Below are positions 9,078-17,473 of a stretch of DNA of 64,000 nt, in pieces. Position 1 is the first letter of the stretch. The number at the start of each line of letters is the position of its first letter. Position numbers and translations under genes: made by a program. The stretch comes from an uncultured Lachnospiraceae bacterium (GTDB taxonomy: Bacteria; Bacillota; Clostridia; Lachnospirales; Lachnospiraceae). A model generated the notes under the pieces. It had not been told where the DNA came from, made no database searches, and saw nothing but the letters and a program-made list of their open reading frames with translations. The stretch is from assembly GCA_910579935.1 (NCBI GenBank), contig CAJTVQ010000014.1:14920-78919 (forward strand). Direction: 5' to 3'.

Positions 9078-9222
9078 GTTTTTTTCGGGGGATTTCTAAT
9101 TGTTTGATTCCGGCTGGTTTTGTGAACAGCGGCGGACGAATCACTTTGTTCGTTAAAGCCTGTTTGAAAGCAACAAAAGCAACCAAAATAGAACAATAAG
9201 AAATATCCCCATTTTTTTGAAC
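9078..9222. repeat. Palindromic hairpin element, also acting as a terminator
   Basis: The two halves (about 9087-9125 and 9170-9210) are imperfect inverted copies, e.g. GGGGGATTTCTAATTGTT against AACAATAAGAAATATCCCC. A short central palindrome surrounds 9138-9152. The right arm ends in seven T residues, so it can terminate the ATPase transcript. Its arms and centre resemble the inner part of the larger element at 39311-39628, so the two are probably one family. It fills the 158-bp gap between the ATPase and typA stops. Confidence 0.7.
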
Positions 9223-9235
9223 CGGTTTAAAACGA

Positions 9236-11071
9236 TCATCCCTGCTGTTTCATGGAAGCCCTTTTTCTCATTGTGGGGTCCAGAATTTTTTTACGGATGC
9301 GGAGGGAGGAAGGGGTTACTTCCAACAGCTCGTCCGTATCAATGAATTCCAGCGCCTGTTCCAGGCTGAGGATTTTCGGCGGCGTGAGCCGGAGCGCTTC
9401 GTCTGCGCTGGAAGAACGGGTATTGGTCAGCTGTTTTTTCTTGCATACGTTTAATTCAATATCTTCGCCGCGGCCGTTTTGTCCTACGACCATGCCGGAG
9501 TAAACCTTTTCACCGGGGCCGATGAAGAGGGTGCCGCGTTCCTGTGCGTTGTACAGACCGTAGGTAATGGCTTCTCCCGCTTCGAAAGCAATCAGGGAAC
9601 CCTGTTTCCGGTACTGGATATCCCCTTTATAAGGCCCGTATCCGTTGAAGCTGCTGTTCATGATACCGTTGCCTTTCGTATCGGTCATGAATTCACCGCG
9701 GTATCCGATCAGCCCGCGGGAGGGAATGGAGAATTCCAAACGGGTATACCCGCCGGAAGCCGCGCCCATGTTCAGCAGTTCGCCTTTCCGCTGGCTCAGT
9801 TTTTCGATGACCGTACCGGAGAATTCTTCGGGAACATCGATGTAGGTGAGTTCCATCGGCTCCAGTTTCTTACCGTTCTCGTCCGCTTTGTATAAGACCT
9901 CCGCCTTGCTGACCGCAAATTCATAGCCTTCGCGGCGCATGTTTTCAATGAGGACGGAAAGATGTAGTTCGCCGCGCCCCGATACCTTAAAGGATTCCGT
10001 GGTATCCGTTTCCTCCACGCGCAGGGAGACATCCGTATTCAGCTCGCGGAATAAACGGTCGCGCAGGTGGCGGCTGGTGACATATTTCCCTTCCTGTCCG
10101 GCGAGAGGGGAGTCATTGACAATGAAATGCATGGCAATCGTAGGCTCTGATATCTTCTGAAAAGGAATCGGCGCAGGATTTTCCGGTGAGCAGAGCGTAT
10201 CTCCGATATGGATATCCGTAATGCCGGAAATTGCCACAATGGAACCGATGCCAGCTTCTTTTACTTCCGCTTTATTCAGGCCGTCAAACTCATATAATTT
10301 GCTGATCTTAACTTTCTTCATTTTATCCGGCTCGTGGTGGTTTACGATCACGACTTCCTGATTGACCTTCACGGACCCGTTGTCCACCTTTCCGACACCG
10401 ATCCGTCCCACATATTCGTTATAATCAATGGTGCTGATCAGAACCTGTGTGCCCGCATCAGGATCTCCCTCAGGAGCCGGAATATAGTTCAGTATCGTTT
10501 CAAACAGAGGCCCCATGTCCGTTCCTTCCTGATCCATTTCATAGGAAGCGACGCCGGTTTTGGCCGATGCAAAAATAAAAGGGCAGTCCAGCTGTTCCTC
10601 ACTGGCATCCAGATCGATGAGCAGTTCCAGCACCTCGTCTATGACTTCCCGGGGCCTTGCCTCCGGACGGTCGATCTTATTAATGCATACAATGACCGGA
10701 AGCTGGAGTTCCAGCGCTTTGCGCAGAACGAATTTCGTCTGCGGCATGGAGCCTTCAAAGGCATCCACCACGAGGATGACCCCGTTTACCATCTTAAGCA
10801 CACGTTCTACCTCTCCGCCGAAGTCCGCATGGCCGGGCGTATCAATAATATTGATTTTTGTATTTTTATAGGTAACGGCCGTATTTTTGGATAAAATTGT
10901 GATACCGCGTTCCCGTTCGATATCATTGGAGTCCATCACACGCTCCGCAATTTCCTGATTTTCGCGGAAAACCCCGCTTTGCTTTAAAAGCTCGTCCACC
11001 AGCGTGGTTTTACCATGGTCAACGTGGGCGATTATGGCAACATTTCTTACATCATCTCTCGTCTGTTTCAT
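9236..11071 (-). CDS. typA: Translational GTPase TypA/BipA
   Basis: A 611-residue ribosome-associated GTPase of full family length. G1 is AHVDHGKTTL near residue 15, switch I contains IERERGITIL, G3 is DTPGHADF and G4 is NKID. The C-terminal half has EF-G-like domains and the TypA-specific end (SLEQALEFIDTDELLEVTPSSLRIRKK). BipA/TypA aids 50S assembly and is known for a cold-growth requirement in E. coli. GAGGAG precedes the ATG. The promoter at 11139-11167 and the upstream repeat at 11193-11262 mirror the layout of the cold shock gene at 18495. Confidence 0.97.
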   Translation of the reverse strand: MKQTRDDVRNVAIIAHVDHGKTTLVDELLKQSGVFRENQEIAERVMDSNDIERERGITILSKNTAVTYKNTKINIIDTPGHADFGGEVERVLKMVNGVILVVDAFEGSMPQTKFVLRKALELQLPVIVCINKIDRPEARPREVIDEVLELLIDLDASEEQLDCPFIFASAKTGVASYEMDQEGTDMGPLFETILNYIPAPEGDPDAGTQVLISTIDYNEYVGRIGVGKVDNGSVKVNQEVVIVNHHEPDKMKKVKISKLYEFDGLNKAEVKEAGIGSIVAISGITDIHIGDTLCSPENPAPIPFQKISEPTIAMHFIVNDSPLAGQEGKYVTSRHLRDRLFRELNTDVSLRVEETDTTESFKVSGRGELHLSVLIENMRREGYEFAVSKAEVLYKADENGKKLEPMELTYIDVPEEFSGTVIEKLSQRKGELLNMGAASGGYTRLEFSIPSRGLIGYRGEFMTDTKGNGIMNSSFNGYGPYKGDIQYRKQGSLIAFEAGEAITYGLYNAQERGTLFIGPGEKVYSGMVVGQNGRGEDIELNVCKKKQLTNTRSSSADEALRLTPPKILSLEQALEFIDTDELLEVTPSSLRIRKKILDPTMRKRASMKQQG

Positions 11072-11138
11072 AAATAACTCCTCATATCATCTATCTTGTT
11101 AGCTGTATCTGTGTTTAACTGCATTTTCAAACTTATGT

Positions 11139-11167
11139 ATTATAGCATTGTATTGACTATCTTGCAA
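11139..11167 (-). promoter_or_regulatory. Promoter of typA
   Basis: On the minus strand, TTGCAA (11162-11167), a 17-bp spacer ending in TGC, and TATAAT (11139-11144). The TG gives an extended -10. It lies 68 bp upstream of the start codon. Confidence 0.75.
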
Positions 11168-11192
11168 GAATTTATTCGCGGGTGTAACTGGG

Positions 11193-11262
11193 GTGGGAGG
11201 GGGACGCACAGGATATGGAATAGTGGTATGCAGGACGCGCTTTCACTCCTGCATCCCCCACA
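11193..11262. repeat. Structured intergenic repeat, copy 1
   Basis: About 70 bp with complementary ends (GTGGG with CCCAC, GGGGGA with TCCCCC) and an 8-bp inner hairpin (11228-11235 with 11247-11254). The core GGATATGG-A-ATAGTGGT and GACGCGCTTTC is shared with copy 2 at 18795-18877. The core lies about 44 bp upstream of the typA -35 element. Identity unknown. It could be a dispersed repeat, a regulatory site or an RNA. Confidence 0.65.
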
Positions 11263-11370
11263 ACTCAGATTAAACGAATAAGCACAACAAAACATAGAAA
11301 AAATTTCCGCCTTATGGTAAAATAAAGTCCAAAGCCGGTAATGCTTTTAGGTAAAAAATAATTAACCTTT

Positions 11371-11412
11371 AAAGTCCCGTAAATCCAGTGATTTTGACTG
11401 ATTTCGGACTTT
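11371..11412. other. Hairpin in the 444-bp gap between typA and the ssb-like gene
   Basis: AAAGTCC (11371-11377) pairs with GGACTTT (11406-11412), with AAATC/GATTT pairing inside. No T-run follows directly, so it is not a standard terminator. It lies about 105 bp upstream of the ssb-like start and may be in its leader. The rest of the gap holds the typA promoter, the structured repeat and AT-rich DNA with only a weak promoter candidate (TATATT at 11453). Confidence 0.4.
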
Positions 11413-11515
11413 GCGCGGTGACTTACAGGTTCTTTTTTAGGGAGAAATGCGGTATATTAATATTACATTACGGGAAAAAATTCTTAAAGTGTAAGATAAG
11501 AAGGGAGAACTAAGA

Positions 11516-12145
11516 ATGACAGATAAGGTAATTGAAAATAACCAGGTGGTAATCATGGGGGAGATCGTGAGCGATTTTACTTATAGCCATGAGATATTCG
11601 GAGAGGGTTTTTATATGGTGGATGTGAGCGTGGAACGTCTGAGCGATTCCATTGATATTATTCCGCTGATGGTATCGGAGAGGCTTCTTGATGTAAACGG
11701 GGATTACAAGGGAATGTACATAGTGGTGAACGGTCAGTTCCGTTCCTATAACCGGCATGAGGAAAGAAAAAACAAGCTGGTGCTTTCCGTGTTTGCAAGG
11801 GAGATAGAATTCGTGGATGAAATCGGTGAAAATACGAAATCCAACCAGATATTCCTGGATGGATATATTTGTAAGGAACCGATTTACAGAAAGACGCCTC
11901 TTGGAAGGGAAATTGCGGACCTGCTGCTGGCAGTGAACCGGCCCTATGGGAAATCGGATTACATTCCCTGCATCTGCTGGGGAAGGAATGCCAGATTCGC
12001 AAGTAATTTTGAGGTAGGAGCAAGGTGTGCCGTGTGGGGCAGAATCCAGAGCAGGGAATATATGAAGAAATTATCCGAAGAGCAGTTGGAAAAACGGGTT
12101 GCATATGAAGTATCGGTAAGTAAACTGGAACTTGTGGGGGATTGA
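11516..12145 (+). CDS. Single-stranded DNA-binding protein-like, two OB folds
   Basis: A 209-residue protein whose two halves each look like an SSB-type OB fold: residues about 8-100 (NNQVVIMGEIVSDF, YKGMYIVVNGQFRSYNR) and 108-205 (NQIFLDGYICKEPIYRKTPL, EIADLLLAVNRPYGKSDYI, CICWGRNARFA). The second half keeps the SSB pattern of a strand with TPLGREIADLLLAVNR and IPCICWG. There is no acidic C-terminal tip, so it differs from canonical Ssb and is likely an accessory protein. A GGGAG ribosome site precedes the ATG. Confidence 0.75.
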   Translation: MTDKVIENNQVVIMGEIVSDFTYSHEIFGEGFYMVDVSVERLSDSIDIIPLMVSERLLDVNGDYKGMYIVVNGQFRSYNRHEERKNKLVLSVFAREIEFVDEIGENTKSNQIFLDGYICKEPIYRKTPLGREIADLLLAVNRPYGKSDYIPCICWGRNARFASNFEVGARCAVWGRIQSREYMKKLSEEQLEKRVAYEVSVSKLELVGD

Positions 12146-12153
12146 TAAAATAG

Positions 12154-12182
12154 TTGCTTCTGGCGGATATCTGTGTTATGAT
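12154..12182 (+). promoter_or_regulatory. Promoter of the cobA-like gene
   Basis: TTGCTT (12154-12159), a 17-bp spacer and TATGAT (12177-12182), 40 bp before the start codon. No cobalamin riboswitch is visible in the short leader. Confidence 0.65.
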
Positions 12183-12222
12183 ATGCCATATGTCGTGAAA
12201 AAACATAGGAGCCGGATGAAAA

Positions 12223-12705
12223 ATGGGAACGATACATATTTATAGTGGCGACGGCCATGGAAAAACACCTGCCGCACTTGGACGGGCGGTATGGATGGCC
12301 TGCCGTGGAAAAAGTGTGGTGATCATTCAGTTTTTAAAAGGAAAGGGTCTGGAAGAGTCGGAATTTTTAAGAAGACTTGAACCGGAGATCAAACTGTTCT
12401 GTTTTGAGAAAACGGATGAGAGTTTTACGGAATTATCACAGGAGCAGCGGCAGGAAGAAATATGCAATATCAAAAACGGTCTTAATTTTGCTAAAAAAGT
12501 GTTGACGACGGGAGAGTGCGACCTGCTTATATTGGACGAGGTACTCGGACTGATCGATAATCATATTATGACGGTAGGGGAATTGAAAAGTCTGCTGGAG
12601 GCCGGGGCAGATAACGAAACCGATGTCATTATGACGGGAATTGCGCTGAACGATGAAGTCTGTGTGCTGGCGGATGAGGTGACTAAGATGGTTACGGTTC
12701 AATGA
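12223..12705 (+). CDS. cobA: CobA/BtuR-like corrinoid adenosyltransferase
   Basis: A 160-residue P-loop protein starting GTIHIYSGDGHGKTPAALGRA, which matches the CobA/CobO family (normally GDGKGKTTAA). A Walker B-like LLILDEVLGLIDN follows. The family transfers the adenosyl group of ATP to cob(I)alamin or cobyrinate diamide. The P-loop has His where Lys is usual and Pro where Thr is usual, so activity may differ. No other cobalamin gene is nearby. It could also serve a related nucleotide-dependent role. Confidence 0.75.
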   Translation: MGTIHIYSGDGHGKTPAALGRAVWMACRGKSVVIIQFLKGKGLEESEFLRRLEPEIKLFCFEKTDESFTELSQEQRQEEICNIKNGLNFAKKVLTTGECDLLILDEVLGLIDNHIMTVGELKSLLEAGADNETDVIMTGIALNDEVCVLADEVTKMVTVQ

Positions 12706-12799
12706 TACCGGCAGCGTACAGAGACGGAACATAACGGTTTAGTTACCTTCACTGTTATAACAGAACAGCAGCCCGTTCATAAGAAATCCAAATGACGGA

Positions 12800-12828
12800 T
12801 TGACAGTTGTAGTGCATAATGATATGAT
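12800..12828 (+). promoter_or_regulatory. Promoter of the lysine riboswitch-dapA unit
   Basis: TTGACA (12800-12805), a 17-bp spacer and TATGAT (12823-12828). Transcription would start about 12835, just before the riboswitch. Confidence 0.85.
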
Positions 12829-12841
12829 AATTTCATAAGTT

Positions 12842-13010
12842 GGAGATAGAGGTTGCGTTTTTTATCAGTAGTTTTTCGGATGTGGAGGGCACAGGAGAAG
12901 AAAAATGAAAGGAAAAGACGCCGAAAGGATTTGGCATCCCGGCAGCCGTGTCCTTGGGCATACAGTTAAGAGCTGTATGACTGTCATCGATACGATGGGG
13001 CGCTATCCGA
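12842..13010 (+). ncRNA. Lysine riboswitch (L box)
   Basis: The leader shows the conserved L-box blocks in order: AGATAGAGGTTGCG, an AGTAGT-containing P2 region, GCCGAAAGG with TTGGC, CCGTGTCCTTGGG, GACTGTCATC, and GGGGCGCTATC closing P1 with the initial GATAG. It is followed by an intrinsic terminator at 13028 and then dapA. In this class lysine binding stabilises the terminator form and switches off lysine synthesis genes. Recognition is by conserved sequence; I did not fold it. Confidence 0.93.
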
Positions 13011-13027
13011 AGGGTATCAGGTAATTT

Positions 13028-13058
13028 AAGCCGGCGCATATCGTGCCGGCTTTGTTTG
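13028..13058 (+). terminator. Riboswitch-controlled terminator before dapA
   Basis: AAGCCGGC (13028-13035) pairs with GCCGGCTT (13045-13052), followed by TGTTTG. It lies between the lysine aptamer and the dapA ribosome site. Confidence 0.85.
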
Positions 13059-13079
13059 AATAATAAGGAGGAAGAGAAA

Positions 13080-13964
13080 ATGGCTGTTTTTACGGGCGCA
13101 GGTGTGGCAATTGTTACACCCTTTAAAGAAAACGGAGATGTAAATTACGAAAAATTTGCGGAACTGGTGGAATTTCAGATTCAGAACGGGACGGATGCGA
13201 TCATTGTATGCGGGACGACCGGTGAGGCATCGACTTTATCCCATGAGGAGCATTTGGATGTGGTAAAATACTGTGTGGAAAAGGTGGCAGGACGTGTTCC
13301 CGTAGTGGCAGGTACCGGTTCCAATTGTACGCAGACGGCCGTCTATCTGTCCCGGGAAGCGGAAAAATACGGTGCGGATGCAGTTCTTTTAGTGACGCCT
13401 TATTATAACAAAGCAACCCAGAAAGGGCTTTACAGCCATTTTAAGACCATTGCCGATTCCATCCGCATACCGGTTATTTTGTATAATGTGCCCGGCAGGA
13501 CGGGATGCAATATTCTGCCGGAGACAGTCGTGAAGCTCTGCAGTGAGGTGGAAAATATTGTGGGCGTGAAAGAAGCCGGCGGCAATATTTCACAGGTGGC
13601 AAAGCTGATGGCCCTGGCAGACGGCAGGGTGGATTTGTATTCCGGCAATGACGATCAGATCGTACCGCTGCTTTCGTTGGGCGGAAAAGGCGTGATTTCC
13701 GTACTTTCCAATGTGGCGCCGAAGGAGACGCATGAAATATGCACCCGGTTTTTTGAGGGAGATGTGGCGGGAAGCCGTGCCCTGCAGTTAAAAGCACTGG
13801 AACTTTGCGATGCGCTGTTCTGTGAGGTAAATCCGATTCCCGTGAAGAAAGCGCTGAATCTGATGGGGATGGAGACCGGCTCTTTGCGGATGCCGCTGAC
13901 GGATATGGATGAGGCAAATGTACCCAAACTGGAGAAAGCGATGAAAGGCTTCGGTATCCTGTAA
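13080..13964 (+). CDS. dapA: 4-hydroxy-tetrahydrodipicolinate synthase
   Basis: Condenses pyruvate with aspartate semialdehyde, the first committed step of lysine and diaminopimelate synthesis. The TIM-barrel protein of 294 residues has TTGEASTLSHEEH, the active-site Tyr135 in LYNVPGRTG and the Schiff-base Lys164 in GVKEAGGN. The ATG at 13080 is 8 bp after AAGGAGG; a longer in-frame reading starting inside the terminator is rejected. The lysine riboswitch upstream makes the regulation clear. dapB follows 58 bp later. Confidence 0.97.
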   Translation: MAVFTGAGVAIVTPFKENGDVNYEKFAELVEFQIQNGTDAIIVCGTTGEASTLSHEEHLDVVKYCVEKVAGRVPVVAGTGSNCTQTAVYLSREAEKYGADAVLLVTPYYNKATQKGLYSHFKTIADSIRIPVILYNVPGRTGCNILPETVVKLCSEVENIVGVKEAGGNISQVAKLMALADGRVDLYSGNDDQIVPLLSLGGKGVISVLSNVAPKETHEICTRFFEGDVAGSRALQLKALELCDALFCEVNPIPVKKALNLMGMETGSLRMPLTDMDEANVPKLEKAMKGFGIL

Positions 13965-14022
13965 GAAGAGAGGAAACCGAAGAAAGAACCGAAAAAAAAC
14001 AGGGAGAAAGGCTGAGATAAAC

Positions 14023-14778
14023 ATGGTAAAAGTGATTATGCACGGCTGCAACGGCAAGATGGGACAGACAATTACCGGATTGATTGCAGCGGATGAGGAA
14101 ATAGAAATCGCGGCAGGCGTGGATGCTTTTGACGACGGAAGGAATGTATATCCCGTATTTAAGAGCATCGAATTGTGTGACGTGGAGGCGGATGCGGTCA
14201 TAGATTTCAGCAATGCGGCCGCCGTGGACGGACTTTTGGATTATTGTGCCGCAAAAGGGCTGCCCTGCGTGCTTTGTACGACGGGGCTTTCGGAAGAACA
14301 GCTGAAGAAAGTGAAGGATGCTTCCGCTCAGACTGCCATTCTAAAATCGGCAAATATGTCCCTGGGTATCAATATGCTTTTAAAATTGCTGAAAGAGGCT
14401 GCCGGCATTCTGGCGCCCGCGGGCTTTGATATTGAAATCGTGGAAAAGCACCACAGCCAGAAAGTGGATGCGCCCAGCGGTACGGCTCTGGCGCTTGCCG
14501 ATTCCATTAACGAAGAACTGGATAATGCATATGAATATGTGTATGACAGGAGCGGGCGCAGACAGAAACGCCCGAAGAAGGAGATCGGGCTTTCCGCGGT
14601 ACGCGGCGGAACGATTGTAGGCGACCACGATGTGATATTTGCGGGTTCGGATGAAGTAGTTACGTTTTCCCACACCGCTTATTCCAAGGCAGTCTTCGGA
14701 AAAGGGGCGATACAGGCTGCGAAATTCCTGGCAGGAAAACCCGCCGGCATGTATGATATGAGCGATGTGATTGGTTAG
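14023..14778 (+). CDS. dapB: 4-hydroxy-tetrahydrodipicolinate reductase
   Basis: Second lysine-branch enzyme, reducing the DapA product with NAD(P)H. The 251 residues begin with the Rossmann motif HGCNGKMGQTITG, contain DFSNAAAV and CTTGLSEEQ, and carry the catalytic segment EIVEKHHSQKVDAPSGTAL. The C-terminal FSHTAYSKAVFGKGAIQAA is also typical. It follows dapA in the riboswitch-controlled unit and is followed 9 bp later by fbp. Confidence 0.96.
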   Translation: MVKVIMHGCNGKMGQTITGLIAADEEIEIAAGVDAFDDGRNVYPVFKSIELCDVEADAVIDFSNAAAVDGLLDYCAAKGLPCVLCTTGLSEEQLKKVKDASAQTAILKSANMSLGINMLLKLLKEAAGILAPAGFDIEIVEKHHSQKVDAPSGTALALADSINEELDNAYEYVYDRSGRRQKRPKKEIGLSAVRGGTIVGDHDVIFAGSDEVVTFSHTAYSKAVFGKGAIQAAKFLAGKPAGMYDMSDVIG

Positions 14779-14787
14779 AAGAAAGGC

Positions 14788-16758
14788 ATGGGCATTGAGA
14801 TGGATGAGTTGGAGTTAAAATACCTGCGCAGTCTGGCACACCAGTACCCGACAATAGCGGCAGCATCTACGGAAATCATAAACTTACAGGCGATTCTGAA
14901 TCTGCCGAAGGGAACCGAACATTTCCTGACGGATATCCACGGGGAATACGAGCAGTTCAATCATGTGCTGAAAAACGGCTCCGGTTCCGTGAAACGGAAG
15001 ATCGATGAGGAATTCGGCAACACTTTAAGCAGCAGGGATAAAAAAAGTCTGGCTACCCTGATTTATTATCCGAAGGAAAAGCTGGAACTTGTATTACAGG
15101 AAGAGGATAATATTGAGGACTGGTATAAGATTACCCTGCACCGCCTGGTACAGATCACGAAGCGGGTGGCATCCAAATATACCCGCTCCAAAGTAAGGAA
15201 GGCCCTTCCCAAGGACTTCGCTTATATTATTGAAGAACTGATAACCGAAAAAGAAGAGATTCAGGATAAGGAAGCATATTATAACGAAATCATCCATACG
15301 ATCATCCGGATCGACCGGGCGCAGGAGTTTATTGTCGCGCTCAGTTATCTGGTACAGAGGATGGTAATTGACCATCTTCATATCGTGGGGGATATTTTTG
15401 ACAGAGGCCCTGGGCCCCACATCATACTGGATACGTTAAGCCATTATCATTCCGTGGATATACAGTGGGGGAATCACGATATCGTATGGATGGGCGCTGC
15501 ATCGGGACATCTGGCGTGCATAGCCAATGTGATACGGATGTCGGCGCGTTACGGCAATCTGGACACACTGGAAGAAGGGTATGGGATCAACCTGATTCCG
15601 CTTGCCACCTTTGCGCTGGAAACTTATGCGAATGTGAACTGTGACGCTTTTTCCATCAAATACAATACGGATTACAATACAAAAGACCTGAGTCTGGATA
15701 CGAAGATGCACAAAGCCATTTCCATCATCCAGTTCAAACTGGAGGGCAGTCTGATCATGCGCCGGCCAGAATTTCATATGGAAGACCGTCTGCTTTTGGA
15801 CAAGATCAATTATGAAAACAAGACCGTTACCATAGACGGTCAGGTATACACAATGAAAGATGTGGATTTCCCTACGGTGGATCCGGAGAATCCTTATGCG
15901 CTGACGCCGGAGGAAGAACAGGTGATGGAACGGCTCAGACAGGCATTCATCAAATGCGACAAGCTGCAGTCCCATGTGCGGTTTCTGTTTGCCAGGGGCG
16001 GATTGTATAAGGTACATAATTCCAATCTGCTTTATCACGGCTGCGTGCCGATGGATGAAAACGGGAATTTCAAGACTTTTACCATAGACGGGGAAGCATA
16101 CAGGGGCAAGGCTTTGTATGATGCGCTGGACCATTATGCTAGAAAGGGATATTACTCCAAGAACCATCCGGCGGAAATGCAGAAGGGCCAGGATATGATA
16201 TGGTATATTTGGGCCGGCCCCAATTCGCCCGTGTTCGGAAAGGACAAGATGGCGACGTTCGAGCGTTATCTGGTGGAGGAGAAAGAAACCCATACGGAAC
16301 ACAAAAACAGCTATTATCACCTGCTGGACAACGAAGAAGTCATAAATAAAATTTTGGAGGAGTTCGGCCTGAATACAACGCATTCCCATATTGTCAACGG
16401 ACATGTTCCCGTAGAGTTGAAAAAAGGCGATTCGCCGATCAAATGCGGCGGAAAACTCCTGATCATAGACGGCGGCTTTTCCAAAGCCTATCAGGGTAAA
16501 ACAGGAATTGCGGGATATACGCTGGTGGCCAATTCCCACGGAATGCGTCTGGTGGCGCATGAACCGTTTGAATCCACGGATGCCGCGATTCTGCGTGAAT
16601 CGGATATCTTTTCGGATTCCGTAATTTTGGAAACGAGCAATACCCGTATCAGCGTAGCCGATACGGATGCCGGAGCGGAATTAAAAGAAAGCATTCATCA
16701 GTTAGAGGAACTGCTTCAGGCATACCGCGACGGCGTGCTGGTGGAAAAATCCGTATAA
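14788..16758 (+). CDS. fbp: Fructose-1,6-bisphosphatase, class III
   Basis: A 656-residue Mn-dependent FBPase of the Firmicutes class III type, needed for gluconeogenesis. Metallophosphoesterase motifs are visible: LTDIHGEYEQF, HIVGDIFDRGPGPH, WGNHDIVWMG and later NGHVPVELKKGDSPI with IDGGFSKAYQ. The length fits the family (about 640-670). The start may be 14788 or the ATG at 14800. It closely follows dapB but has an unrelated role; co-transcription is likely. A strong hairpin terminator follows. Confidence 0.96.
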   Translation: MGIEMDELELKYLRSLAHQYPTIAAASTEIINLQAILNLPKGTEHFLTDIHGEYEQFNHVLKNGSGSVKRKIDEEFGNTLSSRDKKSLATLIYYPKEKLELVLQEEDNIEDWYKITLHRLVQITKRVASKYTRSKVRKALPKDFAYIIEELITEKEEIQDKEAYYNEIIHTIIRIDRAQEFIVALSYLVQRMVIDHLHIVGDIFDRGPGPHIILDTLSHYHSVDIQWGNHDIVWMGAASGHLACIANVIRMSARYGNLDTLEEGYGINLIPLATFALETYANVNCDAFSIKYNTDYNTKDLSLDTKMHKAISIIQFKLEGSLIMRRPEFHMEDRLLLDKINYENKTVTIDGQVYTMKDVDFPTVDPENPYALTPEEEQVMERLRQAFIKCDKLQSHVRFLFARGGLYKVHNSNLLYHGCVPMDENGNFKTFTIDGEAYRGKALYDALDHYARKGYYSKNHPAEMQKGQDMIWYIWAGPNSPVFGKDKMATFERYLVEEKETHTEHKNSYYHLLDNEEVINKILEEFGLNTTHSHIVNGHVPVELKKGDSPIKCGGKLLIIDGGFSKAYQGKTGIAGYTLVANSHGMRLVAHEPFESTDAAILRESDIFSDSVILETSNTRISVADTDAGAELKESIHQLEELLQAYRDGVLVEKSV

Positions 16759-16761
16759 AAA

Positions 16762-16790
16762 GCAGGGGGAAGGTTCCCCCTGCCTTTGAA
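16762..16790. terminator. Bidirectional terminator between fbp and the lipoprotein gene
   Basis: GCAGGGGGAA (16762-16771) pairs with TTCCCCCTGC (16774-16783). The plus side ends CTTTG. The minus side ends in five T residues and is the stronger one, so it serves the convergent minus-strand gene as well. Confidence 0.85.
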
Positions 16791-16823
16791 AAGAAGAGAC
16801 AGACCGGTATCTGCCGGCTTTTA

Positions 16824-17303
16824 TTAGTTATTGGCAGTGTTTGTGCCGTCGCCGATCACGTCATCGGTAATGTCGGATACGCCGTCGGCAATATCGTCTA
16901 CTACGTCGCTTGCCGCATTTCCGGCATTGTCGAGAAGGGAGCCGTCATTGTCGGTACCGTTCCCTACCGTGCCGTCTGTCGCATCGTTTACATTGCTGTC
17001 GGAAGCATTGCCGTTTGTACCGTTCGTGCCTGTACCGGCTGTATTGTCCATGCTGCCTGTGCCGTTGTCAGCGCCTGTACCGGCTCCGTTTGTTCCGGTT
17101 CCGCCGGCTCCCGTGCCGCTGCCGGCTGCATTTGTAGTGTTGCCGTTTGTGGTATTACCGTTTGTGCCGGTGTCTGCATTATTATCGTTTGCGGTATTGC
17201 CGCCGTTTGTATTGTCGGCAGCATTTCTGTTACCACATGCAGCAACGAGACCCAGCATGAGGACCATCAGAGAAACTGATATCAGTTTTTTGCTGTTTTT
17301 CAT
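16824..17303 (-). CDS. Low-complexity Asn/Gly/Thr-rich lipoprotein
   Basis: A 159-residue secreted lipoprotein. The signal sequence MKNSKKLISVSLMVLMLG ends in the lipobox LVAAC. The rest is almost entirely short Asn-Gly-Thr-Ala-Asp combinations (NGGNTAND, TNGAGTGADNG), then an acidic helical tail with DVVDDIADGVSDITDDV. I see no enzyme domain; a flexible surface or wall-spanning spacer is plausible. GGAGG is spaced 7 bp from the ATG at 17303. An 18-bp palindrome lies upstream at 17343. It is divergent from hisA. Confidence 0.75.
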   Translation of the reverse strand: MKNSKKLISVSLMVLMLGLVAACGNRNAADNTNGGNTANDNNADTGTNGNTTNGNTTNAAGSGTGAGGTGTNGAGTGADNGTGSMDNTAGTGTNGTNGNASDSNVNDATDGTVGNGTDNDGSLLDNAGNAASDVVDDIADGVSDITDDVIGDGTNTANN

Positions 17304-17342
17304 AATATTCCCTCCGTTTTTCATAAAATCACATTTTAAGTG

Positions 17343-17360
17343 CAACATTTTGAAATGTTG
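17343..17360. promoter_or_regulatory. Operator-like palindrome upstream of the lipoprotein gene
   Basis: CAACATTT and AAATGTTG are separated by two bases, an exact 8-bp inverted repeat, 40 bp upstream of the lipoprotein start in the divergent region with hisA. The regulator is unknown; an RNA hairpin is the alternative. Confidence 0.45.
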
Positions 17361-17473
17361 TATTAGTAGTATGTTCATGATAGAAAAAAATATACGAAGG
17401 AAAAAAATAAGAAAACGGGAAAGATAAAAGTGGAAAAACAGAAAGAAGAAAGAAAAAGGAGCGTTGCCAAAAG

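Noticed and set aside
12183..12222. A cobalamin riboswitch before the cobA-like gene
   Set aside because: The leader is only about 35 nt; there is no room for the aptamer.
13056..13079. An earlier dapA start
   Set aside because: It begins inside the riboswitch terminator tail and lacks a ribosome site, while AAGGAGG fits the ATG at 13080.
15436..16560. A 374-residue open frame on the minus strand
   Set aside because: Antisense of the clearly identified fbp gene, with no motif.
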